Below, one piece after another: positions 1 through 7,104 of a DNA stretch of 10,663 nt. Positions within the stretch are counted from its first letter, which is position 1. Every line of letters begins with the position of its first letter. A program made the translations under genes and the position numbers. The notes under the pieces were generated by a model. It made no database searches. It saw only the letters and a program-made list of their open reading frames with translations, and was not told the origin of the DNA. This DNA comes from Bacteroidales bacterium (GTDB lineage: Bacteria > Bacteroidota > Bacteroidia > Bacteroidales > UBA1402), in the NCBI GenBank assembly GCA_023230125.1, contig JALNXZ010000038.1, positions 1 through 10,663 on the forward strand, given 5' to 3'.

Positions 1-223
1 CACAGTGATACACCATTATTGGTATTAAGAGGATAATTTTAAAATCACGAGAATTAATGATTTCAGAGATTACTTCGAGACTATTTCAAATAAGCGATTC
101 TCATAAGGTTTAAATAATAAATAAGCAGGCTTTCTCCGGTTATATTTTTACATCACCGTATATGTGTTATAATTAATATTATGTTGAATACTGTCAACCT
201 GATATAATCATTCAAATTCTCAG
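1..223. other. AT-rich intergenic stretch, no supported gene
   Basis: This AT-rich stretch has frequent stops in all frames and no recognisable gene. From base 1 the + strand reads eleven codons (HSDTPLLVLRG) and then TAA at 34-36. That could be the tail of a gene entering from the left, but eleven residues are too few to tell. No Bacteroides-type promoter (TTTG, 19-21 bases, TAnnTTTG) and no tRNA-like fold was seen. Confidence 0.5.
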
Positions 224-265
224 AAACAAATAAGCATCCCCTTTTGAGAGAATGCTTATTTGTTT
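224..265. terminator. Hairpin terminator ending the gyrA-TPR unit, possibly bidirectional
   Basis: A perfect 14-base inverted repeat, with AAACAAATAAGCAT at 224-237 and its complement at 252-265, encloses a 14-base loop. It begins 24 bases past the TPR stop codon in the direction of that gene, where an intrinsic terminator is expected. The T-run is better on the + strand (263-267), while on the - strand the T-rich part is mostly within the stem. It could therefore also stop rightward transcripts arriving from outside the window. Confidence 0.75.
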
Positions 266-289
266 TTAAAAGCAACAATGATTTTTTCA

Positions 290-1507
290 TTATTTCAAAT
301 CTTTGATGCGCTGATCCATTATTTTAAATTTTTCTTCATTTCCGGTATTATAATAAATACCTCTTAATGCTATTACAAAATCACGATCATTGGGATTGAT
401 AGAATATGCTTTTTCAAAAAAAGGTTTAGCCTGATTAAACAATTCTTTTAGTTTTACCTTTTCAACCCTATACTTTTTATCGTCACGAATAGCATTGATA
501 CGATCTAATTCTTCGACAGCATGATTGTAATACAGACGTCCCATATTACCAAGAGCATCAGCATAATTTGGATCTAAATCCAAAGCTTTCTGATAACAAA
601 CCTTACATTCATCCAACTTCTTGGTGTTTTCCAGAATACGACCTTTTACATTCCAAAGAATAGAGCTTTTTTGATCTTGACTGAGAGCCTGATTGATCCA
701 TACCAATGCTTCATCCATCAAATCCTCGTTGACATAATAATTGATCAGGTTGCTGGTATAGAAAGGTTCAGTGGGAAATTTCTGCGCACCAAGCTTATAC
801 ATACGAATCAAATTGACTGTATCCTTCAAAATCAGATATTCACTACAAAGACGACCATAAACCCATTTGGATTCAATCGTATCCTTAATCTGTTCAAAAT
901 ATTTGACTGAAATAGCCGGATCTTCAGCCTGAGTAGCAGATAAAGCACAATAATAGGTAATCAAAGGAATCAATGTATCTTTTTCCAACCCCTCACCTTC
1001 CATATATTTTAAGTTCGGATATTGAAGATATGTTTGAAACATATCGAGCGATTTATAGAATTCTTTTTTTTCATAGAAATAAGAACCCGCATCGATAAAA
1101 CCACGTTGAAATCCTTTAACTTTTTCAACAATCTTTTTACGAAATTTAGGTTTGATTTTACCTTTTTCATTGGGCAACTGATCTAATGAATCAGCCTTTG
1201 TGTATGAATCAATAGCGCTCTTTAATGAATTCGCCATCAAAGCCTGATCACCTTTTTTAAGTGTCCATTGGATTTTTTGCTGTTCGTTATAAATGGTATA
1301 AAATACATCTCCGGCTGTAAACCATGTACTGGCAAGGTCTTTAGTCGTAGGATCTTCTATTGCCAAAAGTATTGCTTCTTTGGCAGCCTTCGTATCAGGT
1401 GTTTCTGAAAGAATCTTAGCTTTGGCTTTGGACACATTATTCTTTTGTGCGCTTGCACTTCCCCCAACCAGAAGAACTGCAGAAAGCAAGAAAACGATTT
1501 TTTTCAT
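290..1507 (-). CDS. Exported tetratricopeptide-repeat (TPR) protein downstream of gyrA
   Basis: This 405-residue protein starts with a clear Sec signal peptide: lysines at 2-3, a hydrophobic core to about residue 15, then SASA before Q21, so cleavage is likely after A20. There is no lipobox cysteine, so the mature protein should be soluble in the periplasm or loosely attached to the envelope. TPR-like helix pairs appear around residues 137-166, 181-213, 247-280 and 281-314; the last is the most canonical (W285, G289, A308, P313). A further unit from 315 to about 373 is interrupted by a charged insert near 331-360. TPRs are protein-binding scaffolds and no catalytic motif is visible, so the function is unknown. 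The start lies 28 bases after the gyrA stop, behind an A-rich leader, implying co-transcription with gyrA. A hairpin follows the stop. Identification as an exported TPR protein is firm, but its role is not. Confidence 0.93.
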   Translation of the reverse strand: MKKIVFLLSAVLLVGGSASAQKNNVSKAKAKILSETPDTKAAKEAILLAIEDPTTKDLASTWFTAGDVFYTIYNEQQKIQWTLKKGDQALMANSLKSAIDSYTKADSLDQLPNEKGKIKPKFRKKIVEKVKGFQRGFIDAGSYFYEKKEFYKSLDMFQTYLQYPNLKYMEGEGLEKDTLIPLITYYCALSATQAEDPAISVKYFEQIKDTIESKWVYGRLCSEYLILKDTVNLIRMYKLGAQKFPTEPFYTSNLINYYVNEDLMDEALVWINQALSQDQKSSILWNVKGRILENTKKLDECKVCYQKALDLDPNYADALGNMGRLYYNHAVEELDRINAIRDDKKYRVEKVKLKELFNQAKPFFEKAYSINPNDRDFVIALRGIYYNTGNEEKFKIMDQRIKDLK

Positions 1508-1535
1508 TTGGTTTTTCTTTTTAAAATGGACTCTG

Positions 1536-4085
1536 TTAATTGTTATTTTCTTGATTTATAATATTTTGCACTGAATCCTCAGAACTTATCTCTTCCACCT
1601 CAGCACGGTCTGTATCTGGTAATTCTTCTTCTTCCGCTTCCGACAAAACTTTACATACAGAAGCAATTTCATCATGACGTTTTTCCAAATTGATCAGATG
1701 GACACCCTGTGTAGCACGTCCCATGATGCGAAAGTCGGATACTTTCATGCGGATAGTAATGCCTGATTTGTTGATGATCATGAGATCATTCTCATCAGTA
1801 ACGCTCTTAATAGTAACCAGTTTCCCGGTTTTTTCGGAGATGTTCATAGTCTTGACTCCCTTGCCGCCACGGTTTGTGATACGGTAATCATCAATCATTG
1901 AACGCTTCCCAAATCCTTGTTCGGAAACGACCATAATGGTTTCTTCCTCCGGATTCTTGATGCAAATCATACCGACAACTTCATCCTGAGCATCTTCATC
2001 CAAATCCATTCCACGAACACCTGTTGCGGTACGTCCCATACAGCGTACTTTACTTTCATGAAACCTGATGGCGCGGCCGTTTCGGTTAGCTATAACAACC
2101 TGATTGTCGCCGTTGGTCATACGAACTGATATGACTTGGTCATCATCACGGATGGTGATGGCATTGACGCCGTTCAAACGCGGACGTGAATAAGCTTCTA
2201 ACAGCGTCTTCTTGACAATACCCTTCTTTGTACAGAATATCAGATAATGAGAATTGATGAATGTATCGTCTTTCTGAAGATTCTTAATACGGATAAAGGC
2301 ATTCACCTTATCATCAGCATCAATATTGAGCAAGTTTTGGATGGCACGTCCTTTGGATGTCTTTGCTCCTTCCGGTATGCCATAGACATTCAGCCAGAAA
2401 CATTTACCTTTCTGTGTGAAGAACATCATCGTATTGTGCATAGAAGCCGGATATATGTATTCCACAAAATCCTCATCACGGGTTTCAGAACCTTTGGACC
2501 CTACTCCGCCTCTATTTTGTGAACGGAATTCACTTAAAGGTGTACGTTTAATATAACCCAGATGAGATATGGTGATGATCATTTCGTCATCGGAATAGAA
2601 ATCTTCAGGATTGAAGTCTTCAGAAGCAAAAATGATTTCTGAACGGCGTTCGTCACCATATTTATCCTTGACTTCCTGAAGTTCATCCTTAATAATATTC
2701 ATTCTCCTTTCCTTGCTTTCCAAAACTTCCTTGTACCATGCGATTTTCTGCATCAAAGCATCGTATTCATTGCGCAGTTTATCCATTTCCAGACCAGTCA
2801 ACTGACGCAAACGCATTTCAACAATGGCGCGTGACTGAATGTCACTTAAGTTAAATTCAGCCATCAATTTTTCGCGAGCTTCGTCTGGTGATTGAGAACC
2901 ACGGATGATGGCAATGACACGGTCAATATTGTCACAGGCTATAATCAAGCCTTCTAAAACGTGTGCACGCTTTTCTGCCTCATTCAGGTCATACTGAGTC
3001 CTTCTGACTACAACTTCGTGGCGATGATCAATGAAATGTCGAATCAAATCTTTCAAATTCAACATCTTAGGACGGCCATGAACCAAAGCGATATTGTTAA
3101 CACTAAAAGATGACTGCAGAGCTGTCATCTTGTATAGTTTATTAAGCAAGACATTGGAGTTGGCATCTTTCTTCACTTCTACAACAATGCGCATACCATC
3201 ACGATCTGATTCATCATTGACGTGATAGATTCCTTCAATTTTCTGTTCTTTGACCAAGTCAGCAATTGAAGTAATCAAGTCTGCCTTATTAACCATATAA
3301 GGTATTTCGGTAATAATGATTTTCTCACGGCTACCATCATTTTCGATAGAAGCTTTAGCACGCATGACGATACGTCCCCTACCCGTTTCAAAAGCTTCTT
3401 TTACACCGGAATATCCGTAAATGAAACCACCTGTCGGGAAATCCGGAGCAATGATATATTTCATCAACTCAGGAATCGTTATGTCGTTGTTGTCAATATA
3501 GGCAACCATACCATTTACCACTTCCGTCAAATTGTGCGGAGCCATATTTGTTGCCATACCTACTGCAATTCCAGATGCTCCGTTAACCAGCAGATTAGGA
3601 ATACGTGTCGGTAAAACGGTTGGTTCATAGAGGGTATCATCAAAGTTCAACTGCATGTCAACCGTGTCCTTTTCGATGTCGACTAACATATCCTCAGCAA
3701 TCTTACGTAAACGACATTCTGTATAACGCATGGCTGCGGGAGAATCTCCGTCAACGGAACCAAAATTACCCTGTCCGTCAACCATTGGATAACGTATGGT
3801 CCAACTCTGAGCCAAACGAACCATGGCAAAATATACTGATGAATCACCATGTGGGTGATATTTACCGAGAACGTCACCGACAATTCTGGCAGATTTCTTA
3901 TATGGCTTATCTGAATTGTTACCTAACTCGTTCATTCCAAATAAAACACGGCGGTGGACAGGTTTAAGTCCGTCCCGCACATCCGGCAAAGCCCGAGATA
4001 CAATAACAGACATCGAATAATCAATGTAAGAAGACTTCATTTCTTCTTCAATATTTATTCGAATAATACGGTCTTGGTCAATCAT
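1536..4085 (-). CDS. gyrA: DNA gyrase subunit A
   Basis: GyrA is the DNA-cutting and rejoining subunit of gyrase; with GyrB it introduces negative supercoils using ATP. The 849-residue length is normal. The N-terminal part has RALPDVRDGLKPVHRR (31-46), the quinolone-region motif KYHPHGDSSVY (75-85), and the catalytic tyrosine Y121 in AAMRYTE. The tower region and coiled-coil arm follow to about 495. The C-terminal DNA-wrapping beta-pinwheel runs from about 500 to 810, with a GyrA-box-like QNRGGVG at 523-529 and a second RGGKG at 739-743. The tail from 816 is strongly acidic, as in many GyrA proteins. GyrA rather than ParC is supported by the pinwheel motifs and acidic tail. Serine 82 (E. coli Ser83) is the susceptible residue, while F86 replaces the usual Asp/Glu at E. 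coli position 87. It heads a likely operon with the TPR gene and is divergent from clpC. I found no convincing promoter for it in the gap upstream. Confidence 0.97.
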   Translation of the reverse strand: MIDQDRIIRINIEEEMKSSYIDYSMSVIVSRALPDVRDGLKPVHRRVLFGMNELGNNSDKPYKKSARIVGDVLGKYHPHGDSSVYFAMVRLAQSWTIRYPMVDGQGNFGSVDGDSPAAMRYTECRLRKIAEDMLVDIEKDTVDMQLNFDDTLYEPTVLPTRIPNLLVNGASGIAVGMATNMAPHNLTEVVNGMVAYIDNNDITIPELMKYIIAPDFPTGGFIYGYSGVKEAFETGRGRIVMRAKASIENDGSREKIIITEIPYMVNKADLITSIADLVKEQKIEGIYHVNDESDRDGMRIVVEVKKDANSNVLLNKLYKMTALQSSFSVNNIALVHGRPKMLNLKDLIRHFIDHRHEVVVRRTQYDLNEAEKRAHVLEGLIIACDNIDRVIAIIRGSQSPDEAREKLMAEFNLSDIQSRAIVEMRLRQLTGLEMDKLRNEYDALMQKIAWYKEVLESKERRMNIIKDELQEVKDKYGDERRSEIIFASEDFNPEDFYSDDEMIITISHLGYIKRTPLSEFRSQNRGGVGSKGSETRDEDFVEYIYPASMHNTMMFFTQKGKCFWLNVYGIPEGAKTSKGRAIQNLLNIDADDKVNAFIRIKNLQKDDTFINSHYLIFCTKKGIVKKTLLEAYSRPRLNGVNAITIRDDDQVISVRMTNGDNQVVIANRNGRAIRFHESKVRCMGRTATGVRGMDLDEDAQDEVVGMICIKNPEEETIMVVSEQGFGKRSMIDDYRITNRGGKGVKTMNISEKTGKLVTIKSVTDENDLMIINKSGITIRMKVSDFRIMGRATQGVHLINLEKRHDEIASVCKVLSEAEEEELPDTDRAEVEEISSEDSVQNIINQENNN

Positions 4086-4219
4086 TTATTATAACTTTTA
4101 TTAATAGGATTTTTTTTCAAAAAAGTATGCTAATGTACTGCTTTTCCACGATTCTGCAAGGGCTTTTTTAAATAAATTTACGGTTTTTAGCTTCAAAAAG
4201 CGACCTTATACTGACATTT

Positions 4220-4339
4220 TGTCTTATGGCAAAGTATTTGTAGCATCACATTTGATATGTAATTCAAAATACTTAAATTTGACACAGCTTTCATCCGTGT
4301 TTATTATTTAGCATAGATCTAAGTTCACGCCATAAGTCA
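4220..4339. repeat. Spaced 11-base inverted repeat flanking the clpC promoter
   Basis: TGTCTTATGGC at 4220-4230 matches the reverse complement of 4329-4339 (TGACTTATGGC) at 10 of 11 positions. The arms are 98 bases apart and the clpC promoter lies between them. The arrangement would suit two copies of a regulator site, but a pair like this can arise by chance in AT-rich DNA, so this is only a candidate. Confidence 0.25.
4251..4281 (+). promoter_or_regulatory. Bacteroides-type housekeeping promoter for clpC
   Basis: TTTG at 4251-4254 (-33 box) is followed after exactly 19 bases by TAAATTTG at 4274-4281 (-7 box, consensus TAnnTTTG). This matches the consensus described for the primary sigma factor of Bacteroides in sequence and spacing. 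Transcription should start near 4285-4290, giving clpC a leader of roughly 135-140 bases. It suggests that clpC is read at least partly by the housekeeping sigma factor. The start site is inferred, not observed. Confidence 0.65.
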
Positions 4340-4346
4340 AGATTAT

Positions 4347-4358
4347 CTGATATATCAG
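4347..4358. promoter_or_regulatory. 12-base palindrome in the clpC leader, possible operator
   Basis: CTGATATATCAG is a perfect palindrome about 60 bases downstream of the predicted clpC start site and 66 bases before the clpC start codon. A dimeric repressor bound there could block elongation from the promoter above. The arms are short and A/T-rich in the centre, so chance occurrence is quite possible, and I know of no regulator with this exact site. Confidence 0.25.
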
Positions 4359-4424
4359 CGTTTACATAACAAGCCTGTTTCAAAGGTTCTTAAGGTTTAT
4401 CATAGGTTTTTTTATATAAAAAAT

Positions 4425-6974
4425 ATGGATACAGCAAAATTTTCGCAAGGAATGCGCGATGTCATAGGTTATAGCAGGGAAGAAGCACAAAGGCTAGGTA
4501 ACGATGCCATTGCTCCTGAGCACTTACTTTTGGGCATTTTTCGCGAACGAGATAGTAAAGCTTTGATGTATTTATCAAAGCTGAACATTGACGCTCTGCG
4601 CATTAAACGGACTATCGAATCTCGGATTGCCAGACAGGAAGCGCCTAACAAAAACGCAGACATACCACTCAACAAATCAGCTGAACGAGTATTAAAAATG
4701 GTCCTGCTTGAAGCGCGTTCGCTCGAATCGCGTGGTTTTACAAGTGAAGTTATTGATACTGAACATCTTCTACTTGCTATATTGAAAGAAAATGACAATC
4801 TTGCTGCAGATATTTTACATGAGGAAGGACTGGAGTGGATGAAATTGCAAGATGCTATTGTAGGATCCCCTACTCCATTTGCCGGTCCCGGGTTTACTGA
4901 ATTCAACGAAGAAGACGATGAAGACATCAGAGATGACAAATCGTCCTCTTCCCCTCAGAGTTCGACCAAACAAACACAAACGAAAGCTGGCGGAGGCGCA
5001 GATACACCGGCCCTCGACAATTTCGGCAACGACATGACAAAAGCTGCTATGGAAGGGCGTTTAGATCCTGTCATAGGCCGTGAGAATGAAATATTGCGTT
5101 TAGCACAAATATTAAGCAGACGAAAGAAAAACAATCCTGTTCTCATTGGTGAACCGGGTGTTGGTAAATCTGCCATTGTAGAAGGTTTGGCCTTACGTAT
5201 CGTACAGAGAAAAGTATCCCGTATCCTGTTTGACAAGCGCATCATTTCGCTGGATTTGGCATCCATGGTCGCCGGAACCAAATACCGGGGTCAGTTCGAG
5301 GAACGCATGAAAGCCATTCTAAATGAGCTTCAAAATAATCCAAACATCATACTTTTCATCGATGAGATACACACCATTGTCGGTGCTGGAAATGCAAGCG
5401 GTTCGATGGATGCAGCCAATATGCTTAAACCTGCCTTGTCAAGAGGTGAAATTCAATGTATAGGAGCCACCACGCTGGACGAATATCGCAAAAGCATAGA
5501 AAAAGACGGTGCTTTGGAACGACGTTTCCAAAAAATCATCGTAGAGCCTACCACTCCTGAAGAAACCCTTCAAATTTTGCACAACATCAAGGACAGATAC
5601 GAAGAACATCACCATGTCATTTATACCGACGAAGCTTTAGAAGCTTGTGTCAGACTGACACAAAGATATGTTTCGGATCGGAATTTCCCCGACAAGGCAA
5701 TAGATGCACTTGATGAAGCAGGATCCAGGGTTCACTTATCCAACATTGTGGTTCCTGAAGGCATCGAATTACTTGAAAAGCAGATAGATGAAAGTAACCG
5801 TAAGAAAATTGAGGCTGTTCAGTCTCAAAATTTCGAATTGGCTGCCAGCTATCGGGATGAAGGCAAAACTCAAAGCGAAGCATTGGCCAAAATGAAAGCC
5901 GATTGGGAAGTAAGCACTGATATCAAACGGCAGCCGGTTGATGCCGAAAAAATAGCGGAAGTCGTAGCTGTCATGACGGGTGTTCCACTTCAACGAATAG
6001 CTCAGGAAGAGGGTGATAAGCTCTTGAAAATGAGATACGAAATAAAGAAAAAAATCATTGGTCAGGATAAAGCTGTTGATTCTGTTGTAAAAGCTATCCA
6101 ACGCAACCGCGTCGGACTGAAAGACCCCAACAGACCCATAGGTGCATTTCTTTTTGTGGGTCCCACCGGAGTCGGGAAAACCCACTTGGCCAAATTGCTT
6201 TCCGAAGCAATGTTTGACAGCAAAGATGCTCTTCTTCGTATAGATATGAGTGAGTTTATGGAAAAATTCACCGTTTCCAGACTGGTTGGAGCACCTCCGG
6301 GATATGTCGGATATGAAGAAGGCGGACAACTCACCGAAAAAGTACGCCGCAAACCCTATTCAGTCATTTTATTAGATGAAATTGAAAAAGCCCATCCCGA
6401 TGTTTTCAACCTCCTATTGCAGGTTATGGATGAAGGCCGACTGACAGACAGTCTCGGACGTATGATAGACTTCAAGAACACCGTCTTGATCATGACTTCC
6501 AACGTCGGTACCCGTCAACTAAAAGAATTCGGGAAAGGCATCGGTTTCAGCAAACCGGAAAAAGACCTAAACAGCGATTACTCCAAGAATGTCATTCAAA
6601 AAGCCTTGGCCAAAACCTTTGCTCCGGAATTTCTGAATCGTATTGATGACATCATCCAATTCGACCAACTTTCCAAAGAATCAATCATCCAAATAATTGA
6701 TTTGGAATTGGTTACATTCAAACAACGGGTAGAAAACCTGGGGTATCTGCTGACCATTACAGACGATGCCAAACAATTCATCGCAACAGAAGGATATGAT
6801 GTTCAATTTGGTGCACGTCCATTAAAACGTGCCATCCAGAAATATCTCGAAGATGAGCTGGCAGAATTGATATTGAGCAATACCTTAAAGCAAGGGGATC
6901 GTATCACCATCTATTTTGATGCCGAAAACAAAAAGATCTTACATTCTGTCAACGATCAACCGGCATTGTTGTGA
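4425..6974 (+). CDS. clpC: ATP-dependent Clp protease ATPase subunit ClpC
   Basis: ClpC is a hexameric AAA+ unfoldase that threads substrates into the ClpP protease in the cytoplasm. The 849 residues show two N-terminal Clp repeats (about 1-72 and 82-145), then an acidic, Ser/Gln-rich linker (about 159-190). ATPase domain 1 has Walker A GEPGVGKS (242-249), pore loop KYRGQ with Y287, Walker B LFIDE (310-314) and arginines 366-367. A short UVR-like middle segment (about 463-495) is typical of ClpC rather than ClpB, whose middle domain is far longer. ATPase domain 2 has Walker A GPTGVGKT (579-586), Walker B LLDE (649-652), pore loop GYVGY (626-630) and sensor 2 GARPLKR (796-802). The IGF tripeptide at 706-708 is the ClpP-docking loop, so this protein should work with ClpP. 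No clpP or mcsB lies in the window. It has its own promoter and terminator, with htpG next in the same direction. No key residue is missing. Confidence 0.97.
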   Translation: MDTAKFSQGMRDVIGYSREEAQRLGNDAIAPEHLLLGIFRERDSKALMYLSKLNIDALRIKRTIESRIARQEAPNKNADIPLNKSAERVLKMVLLEARSLESRGFTSEVIDTEHLLLAILKENDNLAADILHEEGLEWMKLQDAIVGSPTPFAGPGFTEFNEEDDEDIRDDKSSSSPQSSTKQTQTKAGGGADTPALDNFGNDMTKAAMEGRLDPVIGRENEILRLAQILSRRKKNNPVLIGEPGVGKSAIVEGLALRIVQRKVSRILFDKRIISLDLASMVAGTKYRGQFEERMKAILNELQNNPNIILFIDEIHTIVGAGNASGSMDAANMLKPALSRGEIQCIGATTLDEYRKSIEKDGALERRFQKIIVEPTTPEETLQILHNIKDRYEEHHHVIYTDEALEACVRLTQRYVSDRNFPDKAIDALDEAGSRVHLSNIVVPEGIELLEKQIDESNRKKIEAVQSQNFELAASYRDEGKTQSEALAKMKADWEVSTDIKRQPVDAEKIAEVVAVMTGVPLQRIAQEEGDKLLKMRYEIKKKIIGQDKAVDSVVKAIQRNRVGLKDPNRPIGAFLFVGPTGVGKTHLAKLLSEAMFDSKDALLRIDMSEFMEKFTVSRLVGAPPGYVGYEEGGQLTEKVRRKPYSVILLDEIEKAHPDVFNLLLQVMDEGRLTDSLGRMIDFKNTVLIMTSNVGTRQLKEFGKGIGFSKPEKDLNSDYSKNVIQKALAKTFAPEFLNRIDDIIQFDQLSKESIIQIIDLELVTFKQRVENLGYLLTITDDAKQFIATEGYDVQFGARPLKRAIQKYLEDELAELILSNTLKQGDRITIYFDAENKKILHSVNDQPALL

Positions 6975-7004
6975 CACGTTTGTCAGGTATGAAAATAAAT
7001 AAAG

Positions 7005-7040
7005 AAAAAATGTCAGGGTTTTTGCTCTGGCATTTTTTTT
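7005..7040 (+). terminator. Intrinsic terminator of clpC
   Basis: The arm from 7005 to 7016 (six A, then TGTCAG) pairs with 7027-7038 with one G-T wobble. A further G-T and G-C pair tighten the loop, and the right arm runs into eight T at 7033-7040. It starts 30 bases past the clpC stop codon. It should separate clpC from htpG, although read-through cannot be excluded. Confidence 0.85.
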
Positions 7041-7104
7041 GCCCATGAGTTATTGCAGTCTTATAAAGACACCAAATCCAAACTATCATTAAAAAAAATA
7101 TACT

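Larger units (their letters stand above)
4086..4424. other. Divergent gyrA/clpC control region
   Basis: This 339-base AT-rich gap separates two outward-reading genes and encodes no protein I can support. It holds the clpC promoter (4251-4281), a 12-base palindrome (4347-4358) and a widely spaced inverted repeat around the promoter (4220-4230 and 4329-4339). On the gyrA side, I searched the - strand for TTTG, 19-21 bases, TAnnTTTG and found only partial -7 boxes such as TACTTTTT (4127 to 4120) without a partner at the right distance. The gyrA start site is therefore not placed. No CIRCE-type repeat (the HrcA operator) was seen. Confidence 0.7.

Noticed and set aside
1..36. Possible C-terminal tail of a + strand gene (11 codons then TAA)
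   Set aside because: Eleven residues cannot be assigned to a family, and an open stretch this short occurs easily by chance.
3605..3967. Open frame of 120 codons on the + strand inside gyrA
   Set aside because: It lies antisense to a well-conserved part of gyrA that includes the catalytic tyrosine. Its translation has no recognisable motif.
4469..4939. Open frame of 156 codons on the - strand inside clpC
   Set aside because: It is antisense to the ClpC N-domain, with Ser/Arg-rich low-quality composition typical of shadow frames.
5769..6329. Open frame of 186 codons on the - strand inside clpC
   Set aside because: It is antisense to the second ATPase domain. Length alone does not support it, and no start context or motif does.
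1536..6974. gyrA and clpC both encode exactly 849 residues
   Set aside because: This is coincidence: the proteins share no sequence similarity, and each length is normal for its own family.
6981..7017. Direct repeat TGTCAGG at 6981-6987 and 7011-7017
   Set aside because: It is only seven bases, and the second copy is part of the terminator stem.
7038..7070. Possible htpG promoter: TTTG at 7038-7041 followed by TATAAAG near 7062
   Set aside because: The -7 box lacks the TTTG part of TAnnTTTG and the -33 box overlaps the clpC terminator T-run. The GTCTT-ATA-AAGAC hairpin there (7058-7070) has only five pairs.
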